The notes under the pieces were generated by a model. The model did no database searches. It was given only the letters and a program-made list of their open reading frames with translations, and had not been told where the DNA came from. A program made the translations under genes and the position numbers. Below are positions 17,362 through 28,970 of a stretch of 64,000 nucleotides of DNA, one piece after another. The stretch is from Thiothrix caldifontis (GTDB taxonomy: Bacteria > Pseudomonadota > Gammaproteobacteria > Thiotrichales > Thiotrichaceae). The stretch is taken from positions 161,875 to 225,874 of the forward strand of contig NZ_FNQP01000001.1 in assembly GCF_900107695.1 (NCBI RefSeq), read 5' to 3'. Each line of letters begins with the position of its first letter. Position 1 is the stretch's first letter.

Positions 17362-19134
17362 ATGAAAAAAATCATTTGGGGCTTATGCTTATTAGGCACA
17401 AGTGCACCGGGGTATGCCGCTTTTTTCCAGCAAACGGAAGACGAGGCGGCGGCTGAGGTAGAATCTCCCGTCAAAGTTACGGTGCAGGGGGCAGACACTT
17501 CACTTGCTGATAATCTTAAAGCCTTCATGCCCTCCTTACGTAACCTCAAGTGTGACAGTTCCAATGATCGGGTGGCGGATTTCATCGAGTCTGCTGAGGA
17601 AAAACTGCCCGAAGGCGCGGAGGCAATGGGCTATTACAATGCACGTTTCAATGTTACCGCCGTAAAACAGGGGAACTGTTTGGCGCTGCATGTCGCGGTA
17701 CAGCCCGGCGAACCTGTCCGTGTCACCGATGTTAAGGTGCAGGTAACGGGTGCGGGTAAGGATTTACCAGAATTCCGCAGCATTACAGCGGTGTTACCCT
17801 ATCAAAGGGGCGATGTGCTGGTGCATCAACGCTACGAAGATTTCAAAGCCAGCCTCAACAGTACTGCGAACCGCTTGGGATTTTTCGATGCGGAATACCT
17901 GATAAGGGAAATTCAAGTTGACCCTGAGACACGCCAAGCCAAAGTACGCTTGCATTTCGACACGGGCAAACGTTACCAAGTCGGTAAGGTCACGGTGGAA
18001 CAAGATGTGTTGGCGGAAAAATACCTCAATCGCTACTTGCGTGTGCGTGAGGGCGACACATACAACACAGAAAATTTGCTGAAACAGCAGCGGATTTTGG
18101 ATGGCAGCGGTTATTATGAGGAAGTCCAGGTGAGTGGCGCTTACCAACAAGCCGAAAATGGGGTAGTGCCAGTGGCTATTAACGCCCAGCGGCGCAAGCG
18201 TTACACGTACAGCGGGCGCTTGGGGTATGGTACTGATACAGGGTTTCGGGTCGAAACGGATATGGAAGCCCATTGGGTCAACAATAAAGGCCACAAACTC
18301 AATGCAAAAGGCACGTTGGCTCAAAATGAGCAGTCAGTTGAAGGTTCATACAAAGTGCCGTTATGGGAACCTGAACACGAATATGCCAGCTTGTCCGGCG
18401 GGGTGCGTTATACCGATAACAACGGCATTGAGAGCGAAGCATTTAAAGTGGGTGTGGACTATAACCGTCGCAATGACAATGATTGGCAGCAAACAGTATT
18501 TGTCAATTACCTCGATGAAACCACACGCCTCAATAGTGGGGATGAAACGCGCTCCCAACTAACTATTGGTGGCGTTCGGGTTAAAAAGACCAAAACCGAT
18601 GATTTACTGTTTCCGACGCAAGGGTGGCAAGTAGCGGCAGAAGTACAGGGTGCAGCCGAGGGGGTATTAAGTGACCAAAGTGTCTTGCAAGGTAAGTTCA
18701 ATGGTAAATACCTGCATACCCTTGAAAGGGGGGGGAAGCTGATTTTGCAAGGTACGGCTGGCTCGACGCTGACCAATGAGTTAGATGAAATGCCCAAATC
18801 CCTGCGTTTTTTTGCAGGAGGGCAAAGTTCAGTGCGGGGTTATGACTTCGAGTCTTTGGGTGAAACGAATACAGCGGGTGATGTCGTAGGGGGAAAGCAC
18901 TTGTTAACCACCAGTGTCGAATATGAGCATCCTGTAGTGGATAACTGGAGTGCGGCTGCTTTTGTGGATGCGGGTAATGCGTTTGATAATACCGCACATT
19001 TGACCATGAACGTGGGCGTCGGTTTTGGGGTACGTTACAAATCGCCGTTGGGGCCGATACGTGCGGATATTGCAGCGCCTAAGGACGATCCTAGTGATGT
19101 GCATTTCTATTTCAGTCTGGGGCCTGACTTGTGA
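17362..19134 (+). CDS. tamA: TamA, outer-membrane component of the TAM assembly module
   Basis: Omp85-family protein of 590 residues: signal peptide ending GYAA, three POTRA-like periplasmic repeats (about 35-285), then a 16-strand beta-barrel (about 290-590). The barrel contains the family motif RFFAGGQSSVRGYD that folds into the pore, and VGFGVRYKSPLGPIRADIA near the end. With TamB it helps insert proteins into, or move phospholipids to, the outer membrane. The last residue is Leu rather than the usual aromatic. It shares GTGA with tamB, so the two are translationally coupled. Confidence 0.95.
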   Translation: MKKIIWGLCLLGTSAPGYAAFFQQTEDEAAAEVESPVKVTVQGADTSLADNLKAFMPSLRNLKCDSSNDRVADFIESAEEKLPEGAEAMGYYNARFNVTAVKQGNCLALHVAVQPGEPVRVTDVKVQVTGAGKDLPEFRSITAVLPYQRGDVLVHQRYEDFKASLNSTANRLGFFDAEYLIREIQVDPETRQAKVRLHFDTGKRYQVGKVTVEQDVLAEKYLNRYLRVREGDTYNTENLLKQQRILDGSGYYEEVQVSGAYQQAENGVVPVAINAQRRKRYTYSGRLGYGTDTGFRVETDMEAHWVNNKGHKLNAKGTLAQNEQSVEGSYKVPLWEPEHEYASLSGGVRYTDNNGIESEAFKVGVDYNRRNDNDWQQTVFVNYLDETTRLNSGDETRSQLTIGGVRVKKTKTDDLLFPTQGWQVAAEVQGAAEGVLSDQSVLQGKFNGKYLHTLERGGKLILQGTAGSTLTNELDEMPKSLRFFAGGQSSVRGYDFESLGETNTAGDVVGGKHLLTTSVEYEHPVVDNWSAAAFVDAGNAFDNTAHLTMNVGVGFGVRYKSPLGPIRADIAAPKDDPSDVHFYFSLGPDL

Positions 19135-22100
19135 ATCAATGGCTGAAACATTTATTGGTTAACCCGTTGCTGGTGATTTTCCTGCTGCTTTTGCTGGTAG
19201 GGGGAAGTGTTGCGTTTCTGGCGCTTTCCCAAACGGGTACACGTTTTCTGGTGAATAATGCGCATTATTTGGTTTCAGGGTTGGAGATGGAGGGGGTGGA
19301 AGGCACGTTAGCAGCGGGGCTGAAAGCGGGTCGCATCCGTTGGGAGAGTGAGAGTGCCACCTTGGAAGCCAGTAGTGTGGCGGTGGATAGTCAGGTCGAG
19401 GTTGCTTCACCACCGGCATTGTGGGTGAGGCGTTTGCATGTGGATAAGTTGGTAATCCGTTTGCCAGCCAGTCAGGAGGAAGCTGAAGCATCGCAACCCT
19501 TTGAGTTAATGTCGATTCGCTTGCCGCTAACTGTTGATGCGCGGCAAATTAGCATTGACGAACTGGAGGTTTGGCAGGGTGAACACCCGCTGCGCTTACG
19601 TGATGTGCAATTGGATGCACGTGCACGCGAGGGGCAGTTGCACGTCGAGAAGTTGCAAGCGCAGCTTTACGATGCTCAAGGTAAGGTCGATGTGGCACTG
19701 GATGGGAGTATGGCGTTGGCTCAGCCTCATACTTTGGCTTTGAATGTGGCGGTGGATGCCGCTAGTGATACGTGGGGAAGCGGTACGGCTAAGGCCAAAG
19801 TGGGTGGTGAGTTATTGCAATACACGCTCGGTCTGGAGGCTGATTGGGCTTACGCTGACTACCCGCGTTATCAAGCACAGTTACAAGGCAAAGGCTCGTT
19901 TGCTGAGCTTGTGATTGACAAATTGCGGCTCAATGGCGAAGCGGGCGAGTTAAGTGCTTCTGGGCAGTTAGGCTGGCAAGATGCACTGGTATGGGCAGCC
20001 GATGTGGAGGGACGTCAGTTAAACCCCGCTCATTTTCTCAAGGAGTGGCCTGCTAATCTGGATGTGGCGCTACATTCCAGTGGTTCGTTGCATCAGGGCA
20101 AGCTGCAAGCAGCTACTTTGGACGTGACGCGCTTACAGGGGAAATTGCGTGAATACCCCGTCGATATTCAAGGGCAGGGCGACTGGAATGGCAAGGTGAT
20201 TGATCTGCGTGCCTTGGACGCCAAGATCGGCGATAACCGTTTACAGGCAAGCGGTAATGCTAGTGATCGACTCGATATTAACTGGCAGGTAGATGCACCC
20301 AAATTAGCACAGCTTGATCCCCGGATTCGTGGGACAGCTAAGGGCAATGGTACGTTACGTGGTTTATTGGATGGCTCGCGATTGCAATTAGAGGTGGTGG
20401 AACTTGCGGGTAATGTCGAAGGTTATGACTTGCAGGCTAAGGGTAAGCTTGATTGGGGTGATGCAAAGTTGGCTGCACAGGACGTGGTGATTCAGTCAGG
20501 TGCTAACCGAGTGGAGGTGTCTGGACAGGCAACAGAACCATTCGATTTGCGTTGGAAAGTGGATGCTAAGAATCTTGCTAAGGCGTGGAAGGGGCTAGAA
20601 GGCAGTTTACAGGGTGAGGGTGTTTTCAAAGGAAAGTTGGGAAAGCCAGAAATTCAGGCGGATTTGCAGGGGAGCAAACTTCGCTATCAAGATTACCGTT
20701 TGGGCGCAGTAGATTTGCAAGCAAGGCAAGTTGCTGAACGTTATGAGTTGCAAGGTACGCTTAAGGATTTTCAAGCCGGTGAAACGCTCATTAAGTCTGC
20801 CAGGATTGATGGAGAGGGGGCGATAGAGCGTCATCAGATGACGGCTCAGGTGACGCATGAGGCGGGTAAACTGGAGCTTGCGGCAAGTGCTGGTTGGCAA
20901 AATGGGCAGTGGCAGGGAACACTTCCTAAGCTTGCGCTGCGGGATACGCCAGCAGGAAACTGGGATATGGCAGATCCGATTAATCTACAAGTTTCTGATA
21001 AAGCGTTGAGTAGTTCCATGATTTGTTTAAACAATCGGGGGGCGCGTGCTTGTGGTAAACCGGCTTGGATGCCTGCGACAGGCTTTAGCATCGCTGGTGA
21101 TTTGCGGCAGATTCCTCTGGTGATGTTGCGCTCGTGGTTGCCGGAAACCTTAAGTGTAGAGGGTGTCGCCGACGCTGATTACCGTTTTGAGCAGCGCGGT
21201 GGGAAGCCACAGGCGAGCGTGGCATTGCGTTTGCCTGACAGTTCGGTGAAGTTGCGGGGTAACAAGGGGAAGGTGGAAACCTTACAGTACACCAGTACCC
21301 GTGCCGATTTGAGTCTCAATGACCGTCAAATGGATATGCAAGCGCAAGTGGATTTGGTGCGCTATGGGCAGTTACGGGCTGATGGGCGGATTGATTTGTC
21401 GCCGTTGGATGGTAATCATCGTATCAATGCGCGGCTGAATGCGGCGATGCCGGATATTGCTTGGTTGGAACGTTTTTCCCCGCAGATTGAGCATTTACAG
21501 GGCAGTGTGACAGGGGATGTGACGCTAACAGGATTGCTTAAAAAGCCGGTTGTGAATGGGGGGGTGAAGCTGACGGGGGGGCAGGTACATTTACCTGAAG
21601 CGGGCGTGACGCTGGAGGCAATTACCCTTGATATGCAAGCCCGTGGTACAGAGCGTGCGACCATCAAGGGTTCGTTGCGGGCAGGAGCGGGGATGATGAC
21701 GGCTAATGGGGTGTTGTCATTGGCAAATTTACCGCATTGGCAGGCTAATGTAGCTTTGCAGGGTAATAACCTGACCTTGATGGATACGCATGAAATACAG
21801 GCATTGGTTTCCCCGAATTTGAGCATTCAAGCTAGTCCTGCGGATGTGTCGATCAGTGGTTCGGTATTGATTCCTGAGGCGACGGTTAGTTTGCGGGAAA
21901 TTCCGCAGACGGCAAGCGCCCGTTCGGATGATGTGGTCATCGTGGGGCGTTCTGCTGAAACAGGAGGAAGCGGGCAACCCCAAGTTTTGGTGAAAGATAC
22001 GCCATTGAATATCAATCCCAATGTGGTGATTGAGCTGGGTGATAAAGTGAAGTTTAATGGGTTTGGCTTGGATGCGCGTTTAATCGGTAAGCTACGGGTA

Positions 22101-22736
22101 TTGCGTACTCGCCAGGATATTATTGCTGAGGGGGTTTTAAGCGTTGTGGATGGGGTTTATAACGCTTATGAACAACGTTTGGCGATTGAGCGTGGGCGCT
22201 TGCTTTTCAACGGCCCACTCAATAATCCGGGCTTGGATGTGAGAGCGGTGCGTGAAGTGGATGAGGGCGATATTAAAGTGGGTATTGCGCTAGCCGGTAC
22301 GGTGCAGCAGCCGGAGTCGACGTTGTTTTCCTCACCGCAGCAAACGCAAAGCGATACCTTGAGTTATTTGTTAACAGGGCGAGCCATGTCTGGCCTTAGC
22401 GGTGAACAGTCCTCTTTATTAATGGAGGCCATTACTGGTCTGGGGATTGCTGGTGGGGAAAACCTCGCACAACGCTTGGGAGGGAGTCTCGGTTTGGATG
22501 AGGTTGGGTTGAAAGCTAAAAATGGTAATTTTGACCAGAGTGAATTGGCGTTAGGTAAGCGTTTGGGTGCACGTTTGTATGTGCGTTATATTGTTGGTTT
22601 GTTTGATTCGCTGCAACGGGTAGCCATTACTTATCAAATTAACAAGCATTTGCAGGTCGAGGCGCAGGCAGGTCTTCAGCAAGGTGTCGACTTGATTTAC
22701 AAGATCGACACCGATAAGGGATTATTAAAACGCTGA
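19131..22736 (+). CDS. tamB: TamB, inner-membrane-anchored bridge protein
   Basis: AsmA-like protein of 1201 residues: one N-terminal membrane anchor (about 9-32), a long repetitive beta region forming a hydrophobic groove across the periplasm, and a C-terminal DUF490 domain (about 850-1201) with FNGFGLDARLIGKLRV, GRLLFNGPLNNPGLDVRA and SYLLTGRAMSG. It partners TamA. GTG start at 19131, overlapping the tamA stop by 4 bases. Two copies of the word LDWGDAKL/LGWQDAL and repeated KxDAKNLA segments reflect internal duplication. It converges on ugd with a 9-base gap. Confidence 0.95.
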   Translation: MNQWLKHLLVNPLLVIFLLLLLVGGSVAFLALSQTGTRFLVNNAHYLVSGLEMEGVEGTLAAGLKAGRIRWESESATLEASSVAVDSQVEVASPPALWVRRLHVDKLVIRLPASQEEAEASQPFELMSIRLPLTVDARQISIDELEVWQGEHPLRLRDVQLDARAREGQLHVEKLQAQLYDAQGKVDVALDGSMALAQPHTLALNVAVDAASDTWGSGTAKAKVGGELLQYTLGLEADWAYADYPRYQAQLQGKGSFAELVIDKLRLNGEAGELSASGQLGWQDALVWAADVEGRQLNPAHFLKEWPANLDVALHSSGSLHQGKLQAATLDVTRLQGKLREYPVDIQGQGDWNGKVIDLRALDAKIGDNRLQASGNASDRLDINWQVDAPKLAQLDPRIRGTAKGNGTLRGLLDGSRLQLEVVELAGNVEGYDLQAKGKLDWGDAKLAAQDVVIQSGANRVEVSGQATEPFDLRWKVDAKNLAKAWKGLEGSLQGEGVFKGKLGKPEIQADLQGSKLRYQDYRLGAVDLQARQVAERYELQGTLKDFQAGETLIKSARIDGEGAIERHQMTAQVTHEAGKLELAASAGWQNGQWQGTLPKLALRDTPAGNWDMADPINLQVSDKALSSSMICLNNRGARACGKPAWMPATGFSIAGDLRQIPLVMLRSWLPETLSVEGVADADYRFEQRGGKPQASVALRLPDSSVKLRGNKGKVETLQYTSTRADLSLNDRQMDMQAQVDLVRYGQLRADGRIDLSPLDGNHRINARLNAAMPDIAWLERFSPQIEHLQGSVTGDVTLTGLLKKPVVNGGVKLTGGQVHLPEAGVTLEAITLDMQARGTERATIKGSLRAGAGMMTANGVLSLANLPHWQANVALQGNNLTLMDTHEIQALVSPNLSIQASPADVSISGSVLIPEATVSLREIPQTASARSDDVVIVGRSAETGGSGQPQVLVKDTPLNINPNVVIELGDKVKFNGFGLDARLIGKLRVLRTRQDIIAEGVLSVVDGVYNAYEQRLAIERGRLLFNGPLNNPGLDVRAVREVDEGDIKVGIALAGTVQQPESTLFSSPQQTQSDTLSYLLTGRAMSGLSGEQSSLLMEAITGLGIAGGENLAQRLGGSLGLDEVGLKAKNGNFDQSELALGKRLGARLYVRYIVGLFDSLQRVAITYQINKHLQVEAQAGLQQGVDLIYKIDTDKGLLKR

Positions 22737-22745
22737 TGGTTGAGC

Positions 22746-24071
22746 TTAGCAGCCACGTCCGATAGCGTAGTAAGTTATACCTTTTTTCGCCATTTGTTCA
22801 GGGGAATACAGGTTACGCCCATCCACGATTACGGGGTCTTTCAGTTTGGTTTTGATCGTATCAAAGTTGGGGCTGCGGAATTGTTGCCATTCAGTGACGA
22901 TTACTAGGCAATCTGCGCCATCCAGCGCGTCATCAGCGGTTTTACACAGTGTTAAGTCGTCCCGTTGACCGTAGAGGCGGGTGCATTCTTCCATCGCTAC
23001 TGGGTCAAACGCTTGTACCTTAACACCTTGTTCCCATAAGGTTTCCATGAGTGTGCGGCTAGAGGCTTCGCGCATATCATCGGTGTTGGGTTTGAAGGCC
23101 AGACCCCAGAGTGCTACGGTTTTGCCTTCGAGGTTCGCACCGTAATGCTTTTGTAGTTTCTCGAAAGGTTTGTCCTTCTGGCGGTAGTTAACCGCTTCGA
23201 CCGCAGACAATAATTTAGCGTTGTAGCCGATTTCACGCGCAGTACGTTCCAATGCTTGTACATCTTTAGGGAAGCAAGAGCCGCCATACCCGCAGCCGGG
23301 ATAGATGAAGTGGTAGCCAATGCGGGGATCTGAGCCGATTCCAATCCGTACTTTTTCGATGTCAGCCCCTAATAATTCAGCCATGTTTGCCAGTTCATTC
23401 ATAAAGCTGATTTTAGTGGCAAGCATGGCGTTTGCGGCGTATTTGGTGAGTTCTGCTGAACGGATGTCCATGACTACCAGACGGTCGTGGCTGCGGTTGA
23501 AGGGGGCATATAATTCACGCATCAGTTCGGTCGTGCGTGGGTTATCTGTGCCTATCACAATGCGGTCAGGTTTCATGAAATCGTCCAGCGCAGCCCCTTC
23601 CTTGAGAAATTCGGGGTTGGATACCACGTCAAATTCGGTATTGAAAGCACGCTGTTCCAGAACTTCCTGCATGGCAGTTCTTACCTTATCAGCCGTTCCA
23701 ACGGGTACAGTGGATTTATCCACGACGATACGGTAGCCATCCATGTGCTGTGCAATCGAGCGGGCAACAGTCAATACATAGCGCAAGTCGGCTGAACCAT
23801 CTTCGTCGGGTGGTGTGCCAACGGCAATAAATTGGAATAAACCATGTGCAACGCCTTCGGCTGCTGAGAGGGTGAATTTCAGGCGACCAGCCGCGATGTT
23901 CGCCTGTACCATTTTATCGAGACCTGGCTCGTGAATAGGGATTTCTCCATTCAATAACATGGTGATTTTGCGCTCATCAACATCGACGCAGAGTACGTCA
24001 TTGCCAACTTGTGCTAAGCACGCCCCTGTCACTAGGCCAACATAGCCTGAACCGTAAATTGTAACTTTCAT
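22746..24071 (-). CDS. ugd: UDP-glucose 6-dehydrogenase
   Basis: Oxidises UDP-glucose to UDP-glucuronate in two NAD-dependent steps, feeding exopolysaccharide or lipid A sugar synthesis. At 441 residues it is of normal bacterial length. The NAD-binding motif [10 protein letters not shown] opens the protein, the catalytic cysteine is Cys266 in [11 protein letters not shown], and [17 protein letters not shown] and [17 protein letters not shown] are intact. It stands alone between tamB and the tRNA cluster and would be transcribed from an AT-rich upstream region (24072-24180). Confidence 0.96.
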   Translation of the reverse strand: MKVTIYGSGYVGLVTGACLAQVGNDVLCVDVDERKITMLLNGEIPIHEPGLDKMVQANIAAGRLKFTLSAAEGVAHGLFQFIAVGTPPDEDGSADLRYVLTVARSIAQHMDGYRIVVDKSTVPVGTADKVRTAMQEVLEQRAFNTEFDVVSNPEFLKEGAALDDFMKPDRIVIGTDNPRTTELMRELYAPFNRSHDRLVVMDIRSAELTKYAANAMLATKISFMNELANMAELLGADIEKVRIGIGSDPRIGYHFIYPGCGYGGSCFPKDVQALERTAREIGYNAKLLSAVEAVNYRQKDKPFEKLQKHYGANLEGKTVALWGLAFKPNTDDMREASSRTLMETLWEQGVKVQAFDPVAMEECTRLYGQRDDLTLCKTADDALDGADCLVIVTEWQQFRSPNFDTIKTKLKDPVIVDGRNLYSPEQMAKKGITYYAIGRGC

Positions 24072-24211
24072 TGATGGTTCCTAAAATAAAAACTAGATTT
24101 TTGTATGCGATACGCATTATGATTGATCGCGCTAATTTTTGTAACAATTAAGCCGACAAACTTACTAGTTTAGCCGTCGAAAATTAATGACAAAATTCTG
24201 CTTTTTCAAGG

Positions 24212-24240
24212 TTGACATTGACGAGTGATTCACTCAAAAT
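24212..24240 (+). promoter_or_regulatory. Sigma-70 promoter of the tRNA-tuf operon
   Basis: A perfect TTGACA box (24212-24217), 17-base spacer and CAAAAT (24235-24240), followed by the G/C-rich discriminator GCCGTCC typical of stringently controlled stable-RNA promoters. tRNA-Tyr begins 17 bases after the -10 box. Confidence 0.8.
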
Positions 24241-24256
24241 GCCGTCCTTTCCAGTT

Positions 24257-24341
<85 letters not shown>

Positions 24342-24408
24342 TATTTTGGTTTGCACGTTCAGCTTGATTTATAGCGTCATGCGATGCCGTGCGGGCACAC
24401 GACTTCAG

Positions 24409-24482
24409 GCGGGTGTAGTTCAATGGTAGAACTTCAGCCTTCCAAGCTGATTGTGTGGGTTCGATTCCCATCACCCGCTCCA
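24409..24482 (+). tRNA. tRNA-Gly (anticodon TCC), CCA encoded
   Basis: A 74-base tRNA: acceptor stem GCGGGTG pairs with CACCCGC, discriminator T, encoded CCA. Anticodon TCC at 24441-24443 in stem CAGCC/AGCTG region, T arm GGGTTCGATTCCC. It lies 67 bases after tRNA-Tyr in the same transcript. Confidence 0.97.
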
Positions 24483-24511
24483 ATTTCTGGCTGAGTCGTT
24501 AAAATGGTTTT

Positions 24512-24587
<76 letters not shown>

Positions 24588-24620
24588 ATTATTCAGGAAT
24601 TTAACGGGAAGTTATCGATC

Positions 24621-25811
<1,191 letters not shown>

Positions 25812-25829
25812 ATAAACCCTTGTGTTTGG

Positions 25830-25859
25830 AAAGAGTAGAGAGTATCTTCTCTGCTCTTT
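25830..25859 (+). terminator. Hairpin between tuf and tRNA-Trp
   Basis: Twelve pairs (one T-G) of AAAGAGTAGAGA with TCTCTGCTCTTT around a six-base loop. It is followed by CTTGCC, not a clean T run, so it may be a partial terminator or a stable 3' end of the tuf message formed when tRNA-Trp is processed. Confidence 0.5.
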
Positions 25860-25870
25860 CTTGCCTTTAC

Positions 25871-25946
25871 AGGCCAATAGCTCAATTGGCAGAGCGGCGG
25901 TCTCCAAAACCGCAGGTTGGGGGTTCGATTCCCTCTTGGCCTGCCA
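25871..25946 (+). tRNA. tRNA-Trp (anticodon CCA), CCA encoded
   Basis: A 76-base tRNA: acceptor AGGCCAA pairs with TTGGCCT, discriminator G, encoded CCA. Anticodon CCA at 25904-25906 in stem GCGGT/ACCGC, T arm GGGGTTCGATTCCC. It precedes secE by about 100 bases, a common bacterial order. Confidence 0.97.
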
Positions 25947-26047
25947 TCTTCATAGATGGCTTTGGACAATAAATTGTAGTTGTTGCTATTAAGCTGTTCG
26001 CAGTGTGTTATCCAAAGTCATTCGGCTATCAGGTTTGGTAAAAATAA

Positions 26048-26443
26048 ATGTCATTACATACCGAAGAACAGGGCTCGTCGCTTGATACAGTAAAGCTCAT
26101 TGTTGCTGTCACATTGCTGCTTGCAGGCATTGTTGGTTTCTATTACTTTGAGAGCTGGCAGGGTCAGCCTGTTTCTGTTCTGTTCCGTGTATTAGGCTTA
26201 TTGGTTGTTGTCGGTGCGGGGGTTGCTGTTGCGCTATCGAGCCTTTCCGGTAAGCGGTTGTTGAGTTTCATGAAGGATTCGCGCCTTGAAGTTCGCAAAA
26301 TGGTGTGGCCCACCCGTGCTGAGACGCTTCAAACTACGTTAATGGTGATGGTCATCGTCATAATCCTTTCCATTTTCCTCTGGGGTGTTGATTCCCTACT
26401 TGGTTGGGGCGTTAAAAGTCTGCTTGGTGGAGGAGGTGTCTGA
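26048..26443 (+). CDS. secE: Protein translocase subunit SecE
   Basis: Essential inner-membrane clamp of the SecYEG channel. 131 residues with three membrane segments (about 16-34, 44-64 and 95-120), the enlarged three-span form found in gammaproteobacteria, and the conserved cytoplasmic amphipathic region [15 protein letters not shown] before the last span. Its stop overlaps the nusG start (TGATG). The partner SecY is encoded at 51.3 kb. Confidence 0.95.
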   Translation: MSLHTEEQGSSLDTVKLIVAVTLLLAGIVGFYYFESWQGQPVSVLFRVLGLLVVVGAGVAVALSSLSGKRLLSFMKDSRLEVRKMVWPTRAETLQTTLMVMVIVIILSIFLWGVDSLLGWGVKSLLGGGGV

Positions 26444-26976
26444 TGGCAATGCGTTGGTATGTCGTGCAAGCTTATTCTGGTTTTGAAAATCAAGTAAAGC
26501 GCTCACTTGAAGAGCGCATTGTGCGTTTTGAGCTGCAAGATGCTTTTGGTCGTGTGCTCGTCCCTACGGAAGAAGTTGTAGAGATGCGTGATGGTCAGAA
26601 GCGCAAAAGCGAGCGTAAGTTCTTTCCTGGCTACGTGCTAGTCGAAATGGAAATGAATGATGAAACATGGCATATGGTGAAGGAAACACCAAAAGTGTTG
26701 GGTTTCATTGGTGGCAAGGCAGATAAGCCTGCACCAATTACGCAAAAAGAAGTCGACAATATCATGCGTCGAGTAGAGGAGGGTGCTGAAAAGCCACGCC
26801 CGAAAGTCCTTTTTGATGCAGGAGAAGTTGTGCGTGTAACCGATGGGCCATTTAAAGATTTCAACGGCGTAGTCGAAGAAGTTAATTACGAAAAAAGCCG
26901 TCTGTTGGTGGCAGTGCAGATTTTTGGTCGCTCAACACCCGTTGAGCTGGAATTCTATCAGGTCGAAAAAGCCTGA
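26443..26976 (+). CDS. nusG: Transcription antitermination protein NusG
   Basis: RNA polymerase-bound elongation factor that links transcription to translation and Rho. 177 residues: NGN domain beginning [17 protein letters not shown] and containing [10 protein letters not shown], followed by the C-terminal KOW domain with [16 protein letters not shown]. Starts inside the secE stop codon with good AGGAGG upstream. A 54-base gap leads to rplK. Confidence 0.97.
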   Translation: MAMRWYVVQAYSGFENQVKRSLEERIVRFELQDAFGRVLVPTEEVVEMRDGQKRKSERKFFPGYVLVEMEMNDETWHMVKETPKVLGFIGGKADKPAPITQKEVDNIMRRVEEGAEKPRPKVLFDAGEVVRVTDGPFKDFNGVVEEVNYEKSRLLVAVQIFGRSTPVELEFYQVEKA

Positions 26977-27030
26977 TCAGATAGTCACGGGGAGCCGTCA
27001 GGCGTTACTACCCATTTATAGGAAAATATC

Positions 27031-27462
27031 ATGGCAAAGAAAGTCATCGCTTTTATCAAGCTGCAAGTTCCGGCTGGTAAAGCAAACCCAAGTCCACCTA
27101 TCGGTCCTGCACTGGGTCAACGTGGTCTGAATATCATGGAGTTCTGCAAGGCATTCAATGCTGCAACACAGAACCTTGAAGTCGGCCTGCCTACTCCAGT
27201 CGTTATTACTGCGTACAGCGATAAGAGCTTTACGTTTGTAATGAAAACCACACCTGCTTCTGTATTGCTGAAAAAAGCAGTTGGTATCAAGTCTGGTAGT
27301 GCTAAGCCGAACAGCAACAAAGTGGGTAAAGTCACTGTTGCACAGTTGGAAGAAATTGCTAAAGCAAAAACCCCTGATTTGACGGCGGCGAGTATGGAAG
27401 CGGCAATCCGCACCATCGCAGGCACTGCTCGTAGTATGGGTCTTGAAGTGGAGGGTTTGTAA
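27031..27462 (+). CDS. rplK: 50S ribosomal protein L11
   Basis: 143 residues. Binds the GTPase-associated region of 23S rRNA and is needed for RelA activation. The proline-rich N-terminal domain ([18 protein letters not shown]) and the RNA-binding C-terminal domain ending [11 protein letters not shown] are complete. One base separates its stop from the rplA start, as expected for the L1-regulated pair. Confidence 0.97.
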   Translation: MAKKVIAFIKLQVPAGKANPSPPIGPALGQRGLNIMEFCKAFNAATQNLEVGLPTPVVITAYSDKSFTFVMKTTPASVLLKKAVGIKSGSAKPNSNKVGKVTVAQLEEIAKAKTPDLTAASMEAAIRTIAGTARSMGLEVEGL

Positions 27463-27463
27463 G

Positions 27464-28159
27464 ATGGCAAAGTTAACTAAGCGCCAAAAAGCGATTGCTG
27501 AGAAAATCGACCGCACCAAGTCTTACGCTATAGCTGATGCGCTGGATACCCTGAAATCTCTGCCACGTGCCAAGTTTTTAGAAAGCGTTGATGTAAGCTT
27601 CAACCTTGGTGTTGATCCACGTAAATCTGACCAAGTAGTGCGTGGTTCTACCGTATTGCCAAACGGCAACGGCAAAACAGTTCGCGTTGCAGTATTTGCA
27701 CAAGGTGCAAATGCTGAGGCAGCGACGGCTGCTGGTGCAGACATCGTGGGTTTTGACGATCTTGCGGCTGAAATCAAAGCGGGCAAGATGGATTTTGACG
27801 TGGTTATTGCCAGCCCGGACGCGATGCGTGTGGTCGGCCAGTTGGGTCAAATCCTCGGTCCGCGTGGTTTGATGCCCAATCCTAAAGTTGGCACAGTAAC
27901 CCCTGATGTTGCTGGTGCGGTTCGCAATGCTAAAGCGGGTCAAGTTCGTTACCGTACTGACAAGGCAGGTATCATCCATTGCTCCGTTGGTAATGTTGAT
28001 TTTGATACTGACAAGTTGGTTGGCAATATCAACGCATTGGTGGCGGATTTGGTGAAAATGAAGCCATCTACATCCAAAGGTGTTTACCTGAAGAAAGTTT
28101 CTGTATCCACAACCATGGGTACTGGTTTGACAGTCGATAACGCATCACTGTCTTACTAA
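27464..28159 (+). CDS. rplA: 50S ribosomal protein L1
   Basis: 231 residues; forms the mobile L1 stalk at the E site and in relatives represses the rplK-rplA message. Start MAKLTKRQ at 27464 chosen by homology and the one-base spacing from rplK. The signature [20 protein letters not shown] and [10 protein letters not shown] are intact. A GC-rich hairpin follows the stop. Confidence 0.97.
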   Translation: MAKLTKRQKAIAEKIDRTKSYAIADALDTLKSLPRAKFLESVDVSFNLGVDPRKSDQVVRGSTVLPNGNGKTVRVAVFAQGANAEAATAAGADIVGFDDLAAEIKAGKMDFDVVIASPDAMRVVGQLGQILGPRGLMPNPKVGTVTPDVAGAVRNAKAGQVRYRTDKAGIIHCSVGNVDFDTDKLVGNINALVADLVKMKPSTSKGVYLKKVSVSTTMGTGLTVDNASLSY

Positions 28160-28164
28160 TGGAT

Positions 28165-28182
28165 TGGGGCGTTAGCGCCCCA
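28165..28182 (+). terminator. Hairpin after rplA
   Basis: A seven-pair stem (TGGGGCG / CGCCCCA) with TTAG loop six bases after the rplA stop. Only ATTCTCTGTTT follows, so it is a weak or partial terminator, or an mRNA-stabilising end. Confidence 0.45.
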
Positions 28183-28244
28183 TTCTCTGTTTCCAAGGAT
28201 GGAAACAGCCGCAAGGCAAAAAGATATACAGGACGTATGTCGTC

Positions 28245-28320
28245 AGAGACCGTAGGTGCTTCGTATGAAGCTTAATGGTTCTGCATCTAATGTAGAGAAC
28301 CTGCGCAGATGGCGTTCCCC
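28245..28320 (+). promoter_or_regulatory. L10 leader (autoregulatory mRNA structure upstream of rplJ)
   Basis: The 264-base gap between rplA and rplJ carries the conserved blocks I recognise from the E. coli L10 leader: ACCGTAGGTG, CTTAAT and CTGCGCAGATGGCG in this order. In relatives L10 bound to L7/L12 recognises this structure and represses translation of rplJ and rplL. The rest of the gap holds further pairing (for example CCGGATG-TTTCCGG) but no gene. Confidence 0.75.
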
Positions 28321-28423
28321 GAGTCAGTAAGATGGTTTGGGACGCTGTTTCCTTCGCAAACCGGATGTTTCCGGTAAGTGATCGATAAATGGTGGATTAT
28401 CCGCCAAACCAGGAGTAGATAAC

Positions 28424-28942
28424 GTGGCATTAACACTGCAAGAGAAAAAAGAGATTGTCTCTGAAGTGGCCGCAGTTGCTGCAAGTGCTTATTCTGCGGT
28501 AGCTGCTGAGTACCGTGGATTGACCGTAGCTCAACTCACTACGTTGCGTCAAAACGCGCGTAAGAATGGGGTGTACCTGCGTGTTGTGAAGAATAATCTG
28601 GCGCGAATCGCTGTTAAAGGTACTGCTTTCGAGTGTATCCAAGACGGTTTGGTTGGTCCGTTGGTATTGGCGTTTTCTCAGGAAGACCCAGGCTCAGCGG
28701 CACGCTTGATTAAAGACTTCAAGAAAGACAAAGCCAATGACAAGATGGAAGTAAAGTTTGTTGCTATCGACGGCAAAATGCTTCCTGCTGCTGAATTGGA
28801 TCGTCTGGCGAAATTGCCAACTCGCGATCAGGCACTGGCCACCTTGGCTGCTGTCCTGCGTGCACCGTTGGATAAATTCGCTCGCACTCTTGCTGCATTG
28901 CGTGACCAAAAAGCTGAAGCCGCTGGCATTAGCTTAGATTGA
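28424..28942 (+). CDS. rplJ: 50S ribosomal protein L10
   Basis: 172 residues, GTG start with AGGAG 9 bases upstream. Anchors the L7/L12 dimers at the base of the stalk; the N-terminal part (KKEIVSEVAAVAASAYSAVA, LTVAQLTTLR) binds 23S rRNA and the C-terminal helix binds L12. It is predicted to regulate its own translation through the leader just upstream. Confidence 0.97.
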   Translation: MALTLQEKKEIVSEVAAVAASAYSAVAAEYRGLTVAQLTTLRQNARKNGVYLRVVKNNLARIAVKGTAFECIQDGLVGPLVLAFSQEDPGSAARLIKDFKKDKANDKMEVKFVAIDGKMLPAAELDRLAKLPTRDQALATLAAVLRAPLDKFARTLAALRDQKAEAAGISLD

Positions 28943-28970
28943 TTACTGATTTAGGTTTTGGAGAAACAAA

